Shown: positions 38,350 to 44,299 of the stretch, piece after piece
How positions within the stretch are numbered: position 1 is the stretch's first letter
Layout: the number at the start of each line of letters is the position of its first letter
NCBI RefSeq assembly: GCF_019925205.1
Contig: NC_083567.1
Coordinates: 1,612,001 to 1,676,000, forward strand
Source of the DNA: Metopolophium dirhodum
Taxonomy: Eukaryota; Arthropoda; Insecta; Hemiptera; Aphididae
Direction of reading: 5' to 3'
Length of the DNA stretch: 64,000 nt
The notes under the pieces: generated by a model
Databases searched by the model: none
The model's input: the letters and a program-made list of their open reading frames with translations, nothing else
Told to the model about the DNA's origin: nothing
Program-made: the position numbers and the translations under genes

Positions 38350-38402
<53 letters not shown>

Positions 38403-38517
38403 CTCATATTGATATATACCTACATAGACGGCGAGCATATACTGCATCCGTGCCGATTAGGGGTGAAAAAAAAAACGGTCAGAACGGTATTGAAATTAAC
38501 GAACGGAATCTCAAGTG

Positions 38518-38551
<34 letters not shown>

Positions 38552-41500
38552 CTATACGTGTATATATGAGTACGGCGGTAAAGGTTATCCGGTGGAATGT
38601 TGTTATTAAATATTATATAAGCACCTGAATTACAATTATTTAGGACTGCCGAGCATTCGTAGGATTCTGCTCCGTGCCCCGGGGGAGTTTTTCAGCGTAA
38701 AAATTCCGCCGGAATGCTCACGTCTGCGACGCGGCGGGTACGGAACTTTGCGGACGAGACGAGGGGACGGAAAAAATGTCGTCCGACGACGAGAAAAAAA
38801 AATTGTCCGATCGATTATTATTATCATCATCGCGTGAACGATGGCGAATATAATATCATATCGAGATTTCACTTCAGCGCTTACTGCAGGTCACTTGGCG
38901 CGCATGAGCAGTCGATATATCTATATATTCTATATAGGAACAAAAATAAACGACAAAAGTAATTGACCAATGCAATATATTAACAAACCATAAATTATGA
39001 CGTAAATAGGTACTTTTGTTCTAGTCAATAGTATTAACTTTTTATTATAATTATGTGATTATTAATAATATTACTAAAAAAAAAAATTGCAAACATATTG
39101 ATTTGAACAAAGGTTTTGCCTACATATAGTTATACGTTCTTTACAGTTGACAGTTGTTTCTGTTATACGCTCTGTATAAATAATACGCATAGGTTGAAAA
39201 ATTAAAGTACGCTGTGATTTAGCATTTTGACAGATATTTTAAATCCACTAATTATATTTAAATTTCTACATTTTGCCATAATTATTATTAACTATGATTA
39301 AAATTACGTGAGACGAGAAAATGTATAGGTGTTGTTTTGAGAGACAACGGACGATCAACGACGTAATATCGTAATATTTTCCAAGTTTATTGATCTAAAA
39401 TATTATTTTATTATAAGAATTAAACCTGCCATTTTAGTTATAACTAAAGTAATAATTGTACATTTGTGCACCAACAATGCGTCCATAAAATTCACCGTTT
39501 GGTAAATATATATTTTTATCGAGTAAAGGTGTATTCACACATCACCAGGCCGGAGATATTTGAATGGGCTATAAGCTCACTAACGCCTAAATAATATTAT
39601 ATTATATTTGATTTATTAATGTGCTTCATCGCAATTAATAAATTCTATAAATCATAGTAAGACGCGTGCGGACCTATTATAAAAGTATTGAGTTTATGAC
39701 AACGTGCTATCTTGTAGTAGTGTATGATATATCATAGCATGTGACCTATTCATTTTTTCCAGTAAAGATCATTGACATTTGATTTTATATATTGACATGC
39801 GGTGGTGTTTTACTTTTATTTCAACATTGCAAGTTCCCTCTGCGACTTAACTCACTTTAAATGACATTCGACACTGACCAAGCTTTAATGCAAGTAGCGA
39901 GTTATTTTTATTGTGGTGCTCTCGAAAGTGGCTGTAAATAGTAGCCAGTAGGCATATTCTACACAATAATATAGAGACGAATGGGCGAAAAGTTATTGTG
40001 TGGTGCAAATGAAATAGTCGGAACTGTCAAAATATTTCTTTTTCTACTTTTTTCTTAAGCCAGATCAACAAAAACGAATAAAATAAAAACTTTGATTTGT
40101 TAATTTATTTAGGTAAGTATCACTTAGCTGACGGAATTTGCTAGTTACCCATATTATGCCAGTTATGAATTCTAAAACTGTATAAAATTATAAATAATTA
40201 TTATTAATAGACGACATTTGAAGTGCCCTTTCCGAGTATAAAAAGAAAATTTTAAACATTATCAAATTATTCTACGCAAATAAAATATATGTATTTAATA
40301 TATATTTAAATATATCTATATTATTATCTCATCTATGCCGATATTAAACTTCTTTTAACTGAATCGAATGCTGTATAATATTTAAATTACCTTATATTAT
40401 AACGCTATAGTAACTGATAAATGCATAATTTAAGTGCATTTAATATTATTCCTACAAATTTACTTTAAACTTCTTATGAAGCTTAAAGTGGTCTTCCGCC
40501 ATTTCATTGTAAATCATTTAATGCACAAGAACAGTTAGCAACTTACAGCAGTATTATACTGTATGAATATTAATATAAAATGTTTATTTAATATAAAAAT
40601 ATACAAAAAATTAAGCCTGATTTATCATTTTAAAAATAAGAAATACATATAAGACAAAATCAAGCCTAAATAGTTGTATTATATAATTAATAAATAGTAC
40701 CTATACACTTGCAATAATTAAAAACGATGTTATGCAATTCCACATAGAACAACTTTTATATGTGTATTATTATTATTAACTAGCTGTCCCTTCCGGCCTT
40801 TCCTGGTAAAAAAAATAATCCGTGCGAGTTGCGTACGTAAATATATAATTTAACTCTAAAGTATCAAAGTCATAATTATACAAAGTAGCCTATGTCACAG
40901 GAATAATATAACTTTCTATACTAACGAAATAATTATCAAAATCGGTTCAGTAGTTCCAGAGATAAGTGATAACTACCTACAAATAACACATAGACTGAAA
41001 AACTTTACCTCTTTATTATAGTATAGTTGACCCGACAGACGTTTTCCTGTCTTGGCTATGAATATTCAATTGAAATTGGATTGAAAGAAAAATGATATCA
41101 AAAACATTGTGTTTATTGTAAATTTTAATGATTTATGATATACAACATTGCTATGGTATTGATCCAATAGAAACGATTTGCTATGAACTGTAATCGATCG
41201 CCACGTTATAATTGAACGCAGATCGATGGGGACCAAACGCAACATTATGTTCGAACAATAATCGTACGATAAATTGGTCTTATGCGATATCAATTGTTGT
41301 TCGTTAAAATGATTGCGGTTGATTGTCGTGTGATACATTATTTAAAATCGATTGACGTACATCCACTTAGTAAGTGTTTTATCATGGGGGGGGGGGGGGC
41401 TGTGCTGCTTTTTTTATTATTTAAGAGGGTTTCAGCGCACTATTTGTCTCCTTTCTCCGACCGAATCAACCACACGTGCCTACGTCATGACAACTTTTAA

Positions 41501-41731
41501 ATTTGGTTTTAACTATAATATGTAAGATATTACATTTTTAAAATGCGAATAGTTCACATTAAGATTAAAATATAATTTTTAGTGTTTGAGGCGATCGAGA
41601 TCCTAGATAATATTATTATTCTTGACTTTAAGTTTGAAAATACCATAGTTACCAAAGCTAATAACACAAAATTGGAGCACCTGAAAAAAAATGCACTTAT
41701 TAGTTATTTGGTATGGTCCGAGTGGGCCTGA
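17256..41731 (+). CDS. Secreted microexon gene (putative effector-like protein), about 25 exons
   Basis: Proposed gene model assembled by eye. A 145-nt signal-peptide exon is followed by microexons of 12, 12, 45, 30, 33, eight of 9, then 18, 24, 9, 36, 9, 36, 24, 123, 27, 12 and a 149-nt last exon. Each is bounded by a pyrimidine-rich AG acceptor and a GT donor, mostly GTAAGT, GTATGT or GTACGT. All internal lengths are multiples of three, all introns are phase 1, and the joined frame has no stop (816 nt, about 271 residues). The product should be secreted; cysteines are few (in ECQ, SFCAL, QCF and SCFCY). The uniform phase and secreted microexon design match what is known of aphid bicycle-type salivary effectors, but paired Cys-Tyr-Cys motifs are absent, so family membership is inference. 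Exons at 17555, 21007, 27836, 34294, 39147 and 40549 are the least certain. RNA-seq could alter the chain. Confidence 0.6.
17555..17566 (+). CDS. Candidate 12-nt microexon (lysine-rich)
   Basis: AGAAAAAAAAAT lies between acceptor TTTTTACAACCTTAG and donor GTATGT. It is in phase and would add four lysines. The low complexity makes it a weaker candidate; skipping it leaves the frame intact. Confidence 0.3.
17705..17716 (+). CDS. 12-nt microexon
   Basis: CTGAATGTCAAG sits between acceptor TGTTATATTTTTAG and donor GTAATA. In phase 1 it reads (x)-E-C-Q, giving the first cysteine of the mature protein. Confidence 0.5.
18013..18057 (+). CDS. 45-nt microexon
   Basis: Acceptor TTACATTTTGCCATAG is followed by 45 open nucleotides and donor GTAATG at 18058. 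In phase 1 it reads GTFLKIIARKFLSGK, a basic amphipathic stretch. Confidence 0.6.
18455..18484 (+). CDS. 30-nt microexon
   Basis: Acceptor AAAATGTTATAG and a perfect GTAAGT donor at 18485 bound 30 nt. In phase 1 it reads SILEKFTEFK; the other frames are interrupted (TAG or TGA). Confidence 0.6.
19117..19149 (+). CDS. 33-nt microexon
   Basis: Acceptor AATTACATTACAG and donor GTATGT at 19150 bound 33 nt reading DDKHDINREVT in phase 1. An internal GTAACC would give a 26-nt exon and shift the frame, so the distal donor is preferred. Confidence 0.6.
19538..19546 (+). CDS. 9-nt microexon
   Basis: TAAGCGTAG lies between a long T-run acceptor ending TTTTGTTTAG and donor GTATGT. Read in its own first frame it would be two stops; only phase 1 (x-TA AGC GTA G) gives I-S-V, which fits the phase of the whole chain. 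Confidence 0.55.
21007..21015 (+). CDS. Candidate 9-nt microexon
   Basis: ATAAGCTCA lies between acceptor TTTCTAATTTTAATAG and a perfect GTAAGT donor. Phase 1 gives D-K-L. The matching position in the second module (about 25735) has lost the acceptor. Confidence 0.4.
21060..21310 (-). mobile_element. Inverted fragment of the same repeat, module A
   Basis: Reverse-complement match to 6960-7110, including the segment around TTATACACCATA and TTTTGACTCTTTTT. Confidence 0.6.
21716..21724 (+). CDS. 9-nt microexon, module A
   Basis: GGGACATAG lies between acceptor TTTATATTTGTTTCCAG and donor GTACGT. Phase 1 gives x-D-I. It is duplicated at 26311-26319 as GGCACATTG. Confidence 0.6.
   Translation, partial: GT
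22681..22689 (+). CDS. 9-nt microexon, module A
   Basis: ATGAAAACA lies between a T-run acceptor ending TTTTTTTGCAG and donor GTAAGT. Phase 1 gives D-E-N. Its duplicate at 26621-26629 differs at six of nine bases while the first 20 intron bases downstream are identical. Confidence 0.6.
23140..24360 (-). mobile_element. LINE remnant with endonuclease and reverse transcriptase pieces
   Basis: On the minus strand a 5' leader leads into an endonuclease-like frame. Pieces include NKHENGVGFLVNDS, then NRYAQTEDKSSDVK and NIILGDLNAQIG, the apurinic-type endonuclease signature. After several frameshifts, 23500-23150 encodes RT pieces, including a FxLALEK-like segment read as FNMALEKVFRDI. This is the type of LINE often annotated as craniofacial development protein 2-like. 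It is not functional. It interrupts unit 1 of the tandem module and is absent from unit 2. Confidence 0.7.
24400..25150. mobile_element. GC-rich retroelement block, possibly a solo LTR
   Basis: A 750-bp block is much more GC-rich than its surroundings. It has diverged internal repeats around CGGGCATCGCCACAC (24667, 24789 and a weaker one near 24470), a polyadenylation-like AAATAAA near 25073 and a TG...CA outline. I could not find a clean target duplication, so the LTR call is tentative. It is absent from module unit 2. Confidence 0.35.
25302..25310 (+). CDS. 9-nt microexon, module B
   Basis: AAATTCTAA lies between acceptor ATTATGGTTTACAG and donor GTACGT. Phase 1 gives K-I-L. It is duplicated at 27507-27515. 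Confidence 0.55.
   Translation, partial: KF
25639..25653 (+). pseudogene. Probable dead 15-nt microexon, module B
   Basis: TCACGTTTACAATAG follows acceptor TTTTGAAAACAACAG, but the donor position reads ATATTA where the duplicate (27836-27853) has GTATTA. The single G-to-A change would abolish splicing here. Confidence 0.35.
25795..25960 (-). mobile_element. Inverted fragment of the same repeat, module A copy 2
   Basis: Shorter counterpart of 21060-21310 in the duplicated module, sharing ACGGATAT...TTTACGC and ATTATACACCATAA. Confidence 0.55.
26311..26319 (+). CDS. 9-nt microexon, module A copy 2
   Basis: GGCACATTG lies between acceptor GTATTTGTTTCTATAG and donor GTATGT. Phase 1 gives x-H-I. 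It is the duplicate of 21716-21724, with two base changes. Confidence 0.6.
26621..26629 (+). CDS. 9-nt microexon, module A copy 2
   Basis: GCCTAATTA lies between a T-run acceptor ending TTTTTTTGCAG and donor GTAAGT. Phase 1 gives G-L-I, replacing all three residues (D-E-N) of the first copy. Confidence 0.6.
27507..27515 (+). CDS. 9-nt microexon, module B copy 2
   Basis: AAAGTACAA lies between acceptor ATTATGATTTACAG and donor GTACGT. Phase 1 gives K-S-T, against K-I-L in copy 1. Confidence 0.55.
27836..27853 (+). CDS. Candidate 18-nt microexon
   Basis: CAATCTCTTTTACAATAG follows a long T-rich tract ending TTTTCACAACAG and precedes donor GTATTA. Phase 1 gives T-I-S-F-T-I. The donor is weaker than at the neighbouring exons. 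Confidence 0.4.
   Translation, partial: QSLLQ
28443..28466 (+). CDS. 24-nt microexon
   Basis: Acceptor AATTTTTTTCTAG and donor GTACGT at 28467 bound 24 nt reading (V/M)KIPIIVP in phase 1. A second AG lies only 21 nt downstream of the donor, too close to be an intron end. Confidence 0.5.
28653..28829 (+). other. Small 58-codon ORF, status unknown
   Basis: An ATG opens 58 codons with fairly mixed composition (begins MVLLNAINKPTWHHIK) and ends in TGA. It runs into the block shared with the upstream copy, which does not keep the frame. I recognise no domain; it may be chance or a transposon remnant. Confidence 0.15.
29465..29877. mobile_element. hAT-like MITE, 413 bp
   Basis: Ends CAAATGGCTTGAAAGCGG and AACGGTTCCAAGCCCTG are imperfect inverted repeats, flanked by 8-bp direct repeats CTTTAAAC/GTTTAAAC. 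It is absent from the upstream copy, so it is younger than the gene duplication. Confidence 0.6.
29886..30915. other. Insertion in the gene's intron, unidentified
   Basis: This part of the intron has no counterpart in the upstream copy. Around 30130-30330 short coding-like phrases occur in plus-strand frames but are broken; probably a decayed transposon. Confidence 0.3.
31955..31963 (+). CDS. 9-nt microexon
   Basis: TGGCAGATA lies between acceptor TTCTTTAATTTCAG and donor GTACGT. Phase 1 gives M-A-D. The upstream gene copy has the same exon (TTGCAGATA, 8231-8239). Confidence 0.6.
32126..32820. mobile_element. hAT-like non-autonomous element, downstream copy
   Basis: Collinear with 8640-9333; lies in the intron after the 31955 exon. 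Confidence 0.45.
33222..33392 (+). mobile_element. 5S-like SINE, downstream copy
   Basis: Same unit (GGATGGGTGACCACCCGGGT to an A-rich tail). Being at the same place in both gene copies, it predates the gene duplication. Confidence 0.45.
34203..34238 (+). CDS. 36-nt microexon
   Basis: Acceptor AGTTTTATTTTTACAG and donor GTATGT at 34239 bound 36 nt reading RLARSYKRLVMR in phase 1, a basic segment. It lies in a block missing from the upstream copy. Confidence 0.6.
34294..34302 (+). CDS. Candidate 9-nt microexon
   Basis: GAGCACAGG lies between acceptor AATTTTAGAG and donor GTAAGT. Phase 1 gives R-A-Q. The intron before it would be only about 55 nt, and the donor overlaps the end of a small inverted-repeat element (34299-34436), so this is weak. 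Confidence 0.25.
34299..34436. mobile_element. Small inverted-repeat element
   Basis: CAGGGTAAGTTGACG at the left and GTCAACCTAACCCTG at the right are imperfect inverted repeats about 138 bp apart. Because of it, the GTAAGT at 34303 is a doubtful splice donor. Confidence 0.4.
34523..35344 (-). mobile_element. Internally deleted LINE (gag only) with 11-bp target duplication
   Basis: The element is flanked by TGACTGATCTT at 34512-34522 and 35345-35355, and ends in a poly-A (seen as poly-T) on the minus strand. From 35261 a start codon opens a 65-residue basic gag N-terminus. In another frame near 35030 there is a zinc knuckle, C-A-N-C-D-G-N-H-T-A-N-Y-K-G-C, of the type found in Jockey-like gags. 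ORF2 is absent, so this is a deletion derivative moved by another element. It lies in the intron after the 34203 exon. Confidence 0.7.
36012..36047 (+). CDS. 36-nt microexon with cysteine
   Basis: Acceptor TTTGTTTGCTGTTTTAG and donor GTATTA at 36048 bound 36 nt reading xMFQSFNSFCAL in phase 1, giving another cysteine. Confidence 0.5.
   Translation, partial: KCSSRLILSVH
36721..36744 (+). CDS. 24-nt microexon
   Basis: A strong acceptor (ATTATTTTTTCCAG) is followed by 24 nt and donor GTAATA at 36745, reading KFMSQKVI in phase 1. An alternative 9-nt exon would use the poor donor GTCAGA. Confidence 0.45.
37124..37246 (+). CDS. 123-nt exon, with 27-nt and terminal alternatives
   Basis: Acceptor TTTAAATGTGCAG opens a frame reading RSKQIQCFLG, then a hydrophobic run, then about 20 polar residues ending in KKGAIFQG. 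Three 3' ends are possible: donor GTATCG after 27 nt (37150), the consensus donor CAAG|GTAAGT after 123 nt (37246), or read-through to TGA at 37252-37254. Both donors keep phase 1. The upstream copy (12107) is broken here: one T is missing, giving TAG, and the 37247 donor reads CTTAGT. Confidence 0.5.
37389..37551. mobile_element. hAT-like MITE, 163 bp, with paralogous empty site
   Basis: Inverted repeats CATTGGCGGCACCAGG and CTCTGGAGCCGCCACTG enclose two long C-runs. The 8-bp duplication ACTCTCTC/ACTCTCTA flanks it, and the upstream copy has the uninterrupted site at 12411. Confidence 0.75.
38351..38400 (+). repeat. CA microsatellite
   Basis: Fifty bases of pure CA; a second run of 24 bases is at 38528-38551, and a TA run at 38091-38115. 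Confidence 0.95.
39147..39173 (+). CDS. Candidate 27-nt microexon, cysteine pair
   Basis: Acceptor TATACGTTCTTTACAG and donor GTATAA bound 27 nt reading VDSCFCYTL in phase 1. The C-F-C-Y cluster is the only close cysteine pair in the model. It depends on the 37246 donor being used. Confidence 0.35.
40113..40118 (+). promoter_or_regulatory. Possible recursive splice site
   Basis: TTGTTAATTTATTTAG is directly followed by GTAAGTATC, so a 3' splice site abuts a consensus 5' splice site with no exon between. In insects such zero-length sites serve stepwise removal of long introns; here it would split the 39.2-40.5 or 41.6 kb intron. Confidence 0.35.
40549..40560 (+). CDS. Candidate 12/9-nt microexon with NAGNAG acceptor
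   Basis: AACTTACAGCAG offers two acceptors three bases apart, followed by TATTATACT and donor GTATGA. Use of the first gives S-V-L-Y, of the second L-L-Y; both keep phase 1. Confidence 0.3.
40782..41040 (+). mobile_element. Dispersed repeat, related copy
   Basis: Shares AATTTAACTCTAAAGTAT and ATCGGTTCAGTAGTTCCAGA with 4891-5770. It lies in the proposed intron before the terminal exon. Confidence 0.5.
41583..41731 (+). CDS. Probable terminal exon
   Basis: Acceptor ATATAATTTTTAG is followed in phase 1 by 49 codons, beginning LFEAIEILDNIIILDFKFEN and ending LVWSEWA, then TGA at 41729-41731. AATAAA follows at 41742-41747. The charged, helix-like composition and the close polyadenylation signal favour a true last exon. 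Its link to the microexon chain is inferred from the shared phase. Confidence 0.45.
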
Positions 41732-41741
41732 GAAAGTAAAC

Positions 41742-41747
41742 AATAAA
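41742..41747 (+). terminator. Polyadenylation signal of the microexon gene
   Basis: AATAAA begins 11 bases after the proposed TGA stop. Confidence 0.4.
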
Positions 41748-42466
41748 TTAATATAGGTAGGTACAGCAGTGACATCCTTTTTCTTCCTCGTTTCTCAGTG
41801 ATTAATGCATCGTTGACTTGACTATCGTATTTATCTTTCTTTAACACGGTGAATAAAATATATTGTTAAAACGGTGTAACGAAAAATATTATGTATATAG
41901 CCATATTATGTTGGCTATAGCCAGCACGCTTTTATTATGTTTTCACAATACTTTCTGGCAAACATGATATTTGTATGTTACCGTTTACTTATTAAATAAA
42001 AATGTAACATTTTTAAATTACAATTACTATTATTGTTTTTATGGAATAACTTATGTTATAATAATATTAATACTAATAGTAATAATAATAGTATGTAAAA
42101 ATATTTTATAACCGACGATTTTTCATCAAACATTGCATCATCTTCAAAACTAAACATACCTATAATGAAATTTTTATTACAGTGATATAATATAGTAGGT
42201 AGTATTATAATTCTTGAAATAATAATATTTACCTACGTATATGATCGACAACCAGATGTAGTTTGAACTTTGGTTGTCACACTTGAGATTTTTTTTCTTC
42301 GTTATAACTTTATCAGTAGGTACTTACGCAGTTCAGTGCCGATAAAATATAATTACGATAGAATTTCTACAGTTGAGCGCAGTTAGGCTTATAATAAAAT
42401 TTTTAAAAACATATAATCAGACTGTAACTCTCTACCTGGTATGTATCTTAAAAAAATAATTAACTT

Positions 42467-42917
42467 AGTCAGTCATATTGTATTATTTAATTAAAAAATA
42501 TATTAGACATCGAACCGTATACTTACTTATATATTTCTACAGTTTAAATGTGTTGTGACGAATGGAATGGTAAACAAACAGCAAAAACACGTACATTTAC
42601 TTATAAGTTATGAATGTTATGATGTATAGTATATTTTTTATTTAAAATATCACAGACAGTAAAAATAAATAGGTAACTGTATGCATATATAATTTTAAAT
42701 AAAAAACGTATCACTCATATTGTATTATTTAATTTCAAAGTATTATAGGAAATCGGATTGTATACCTATATATTATTTCCACAATTTAAAATAATATACT
42801 TTGTGACTAATTGAATGGTAAACGGACATCAAAATACGCACCGTTTACTTATAATGTATAGTATACATTTTTAATTTAAAATATCGTGGACAGTAAAAAT
42901 AAATAGGTACGGTTTGT
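42467..42917 (+). repeat. Tandem duplication of about 230 bp
   Basis: 42467-42680 and 42711-42917 share the blocks CATATTGTATTATTTAATT, GAATGGTAAAC and GACAGTAAAAATAAATAGGT in the same order. Confidence 0.65.
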
Positions 42918-43310
42918 TGAAAAAAATAAACTCATTATTTAGAAGTGAAATGACAGAAAAAGGATATAGACCGTACATAACGTAATATTATAATCGGTAT
43001 TCCATTATGGCATTAAATATTATTTATACCTTTATTTATTACAAACGCGTTATTTGTGCGCCGTTCGGTGTATTTACGACTATTGGAAACGATATAATAA
43101 TATTATATTATCATGTTTGTATACGAGTTTCGAAACGTGCGCGCGACATTATGAAATTTCCTTAAAAAAACATATATAAAACGTAAAATTCGAAAAAGCA
43201 CTTATTTTTAAAATGGCGTTTTCCAAAAGCGATGAAATGAAGAGCGATCCAATGGCGCACGCGATTGAACAACAATCGATACTTTGCCAGCGGTGTATAA
43301 ATATATGTAC

Positions 43311-43378
43311 CACACACACACACACACACACTCACACACACACACACACACACACACACATTATATATATATATATAC
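43311..43378 (+). repeat. CA microsatellite followed by TA run
   Basis: CA repeats with one CT interruption at 43311-43360, then alternating TA to 43378. Confidence 0.9.
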
Positions 43379-44073
43379 ATACCTAAATTGTGTATATAAA
43401 TAGTATTATTTTTTATTTATTGACGTTCCAGAGAGCCGTGCGCCGCCGCCGGCTTAGCGTAAATAACGCGCTCTTTTACTTTTATTTATCGTCTATTGTC
43501 GTCTATGCTTATGCAGTCTGCGCAGTAGTGCTGTCCCGTGGCAGTCTATTACTGGGAATATCCTCAAATTAATTTGGTATGGGCTCCTCGTCGCAGGTTT
43601 TTATACTCGAGAGGATGCGCATAAAATAGCAAACGTTCGTGTGACAATAATGACGGGGTTCGCACGTGTAGCCATATATATATACGAACGGTAAAACGAC
43701 AAACGAAAAGACGCGTTTAATATAATATGTATAATATGAATGCGATGGTACCCGTGACCTACACCCAGTATCATACCTATAACTATTACCGATATAAAGA
43801 TGGTACCCATATACGAGTTTGGTCCGTAAGGTCGTCTTGAACCAGCACGCGAGTCATTATATAGGTGCCAACGACAATCTACAATATATTATGCGTATAT
43901 CAAACGGGGCGCGGCAAAACAGACGGCGCAGTTTTGAAAGGCTGTCGGAAAAAGACGACTCGACTCGCAGAAATTAGGTATATTTTATTATGTTCGGTAT
44001 ACACGACGATGCCGTTTCATGCATCAAGTCGTGAAAATGACATATGCAGAAAGATGATGACTTGCGCGCTCAC

Positions 44074-44250
44074 CTGATTTGAGCATTTGACACTTGTTCC
44101 TGTGGGACACCTGTTTTTTGAAAATCGGCCTCACGCCTATTGGAAGAACTCCGCAGAAATCGCTTTCATCAATGTATCGCCAATGGAACTGGGGGCCATC
44201 GTCTTGCTCATGACTAGGCATGATCATCAAAAGACCAACTTTTCCTAACA
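44074..44250 (-). CDS. Symmetric 177-nt exon, unknown gene
   Basis: On the minus strand, acceptor GGGAAAAATTTGCAG and donor CAG|GTGAGC bound 177 nt (59 codons) open in one frame with phase 1 on both sides. The codons are much less AT-biased than the surroundings. The peptide includes QFHWRYIDESDFCGVLPIG and then a basic FKKQVSHRNKCQMLKS. The W-R-x-I-D...D...P-I-G spacing faintly recalls an MBT (chromatin reader) repeat, but the match is too weak to name it. No partner exons were found on either side, so it may belong to a gene with long introns or be an isolated remnant. Confidence 0.4.
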
Positions 44251-44299
44251 CTGCAAATTTTTCCCAGACTTGACAAAAACAGTAAAATGCCTATATAAT

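Noticed and set aside
38277..38609. ORF of 110 codons rich in His-Thr
   Set aside because: It is produced by the CA microsatellites at 38351 and 38528.
38693..38734. 42-nt GC-rich segment between GAGTTTTTCAG and GTACGG
   Set aside because: Reads x-CG TAA in the shared phase, a stop at the second codon.
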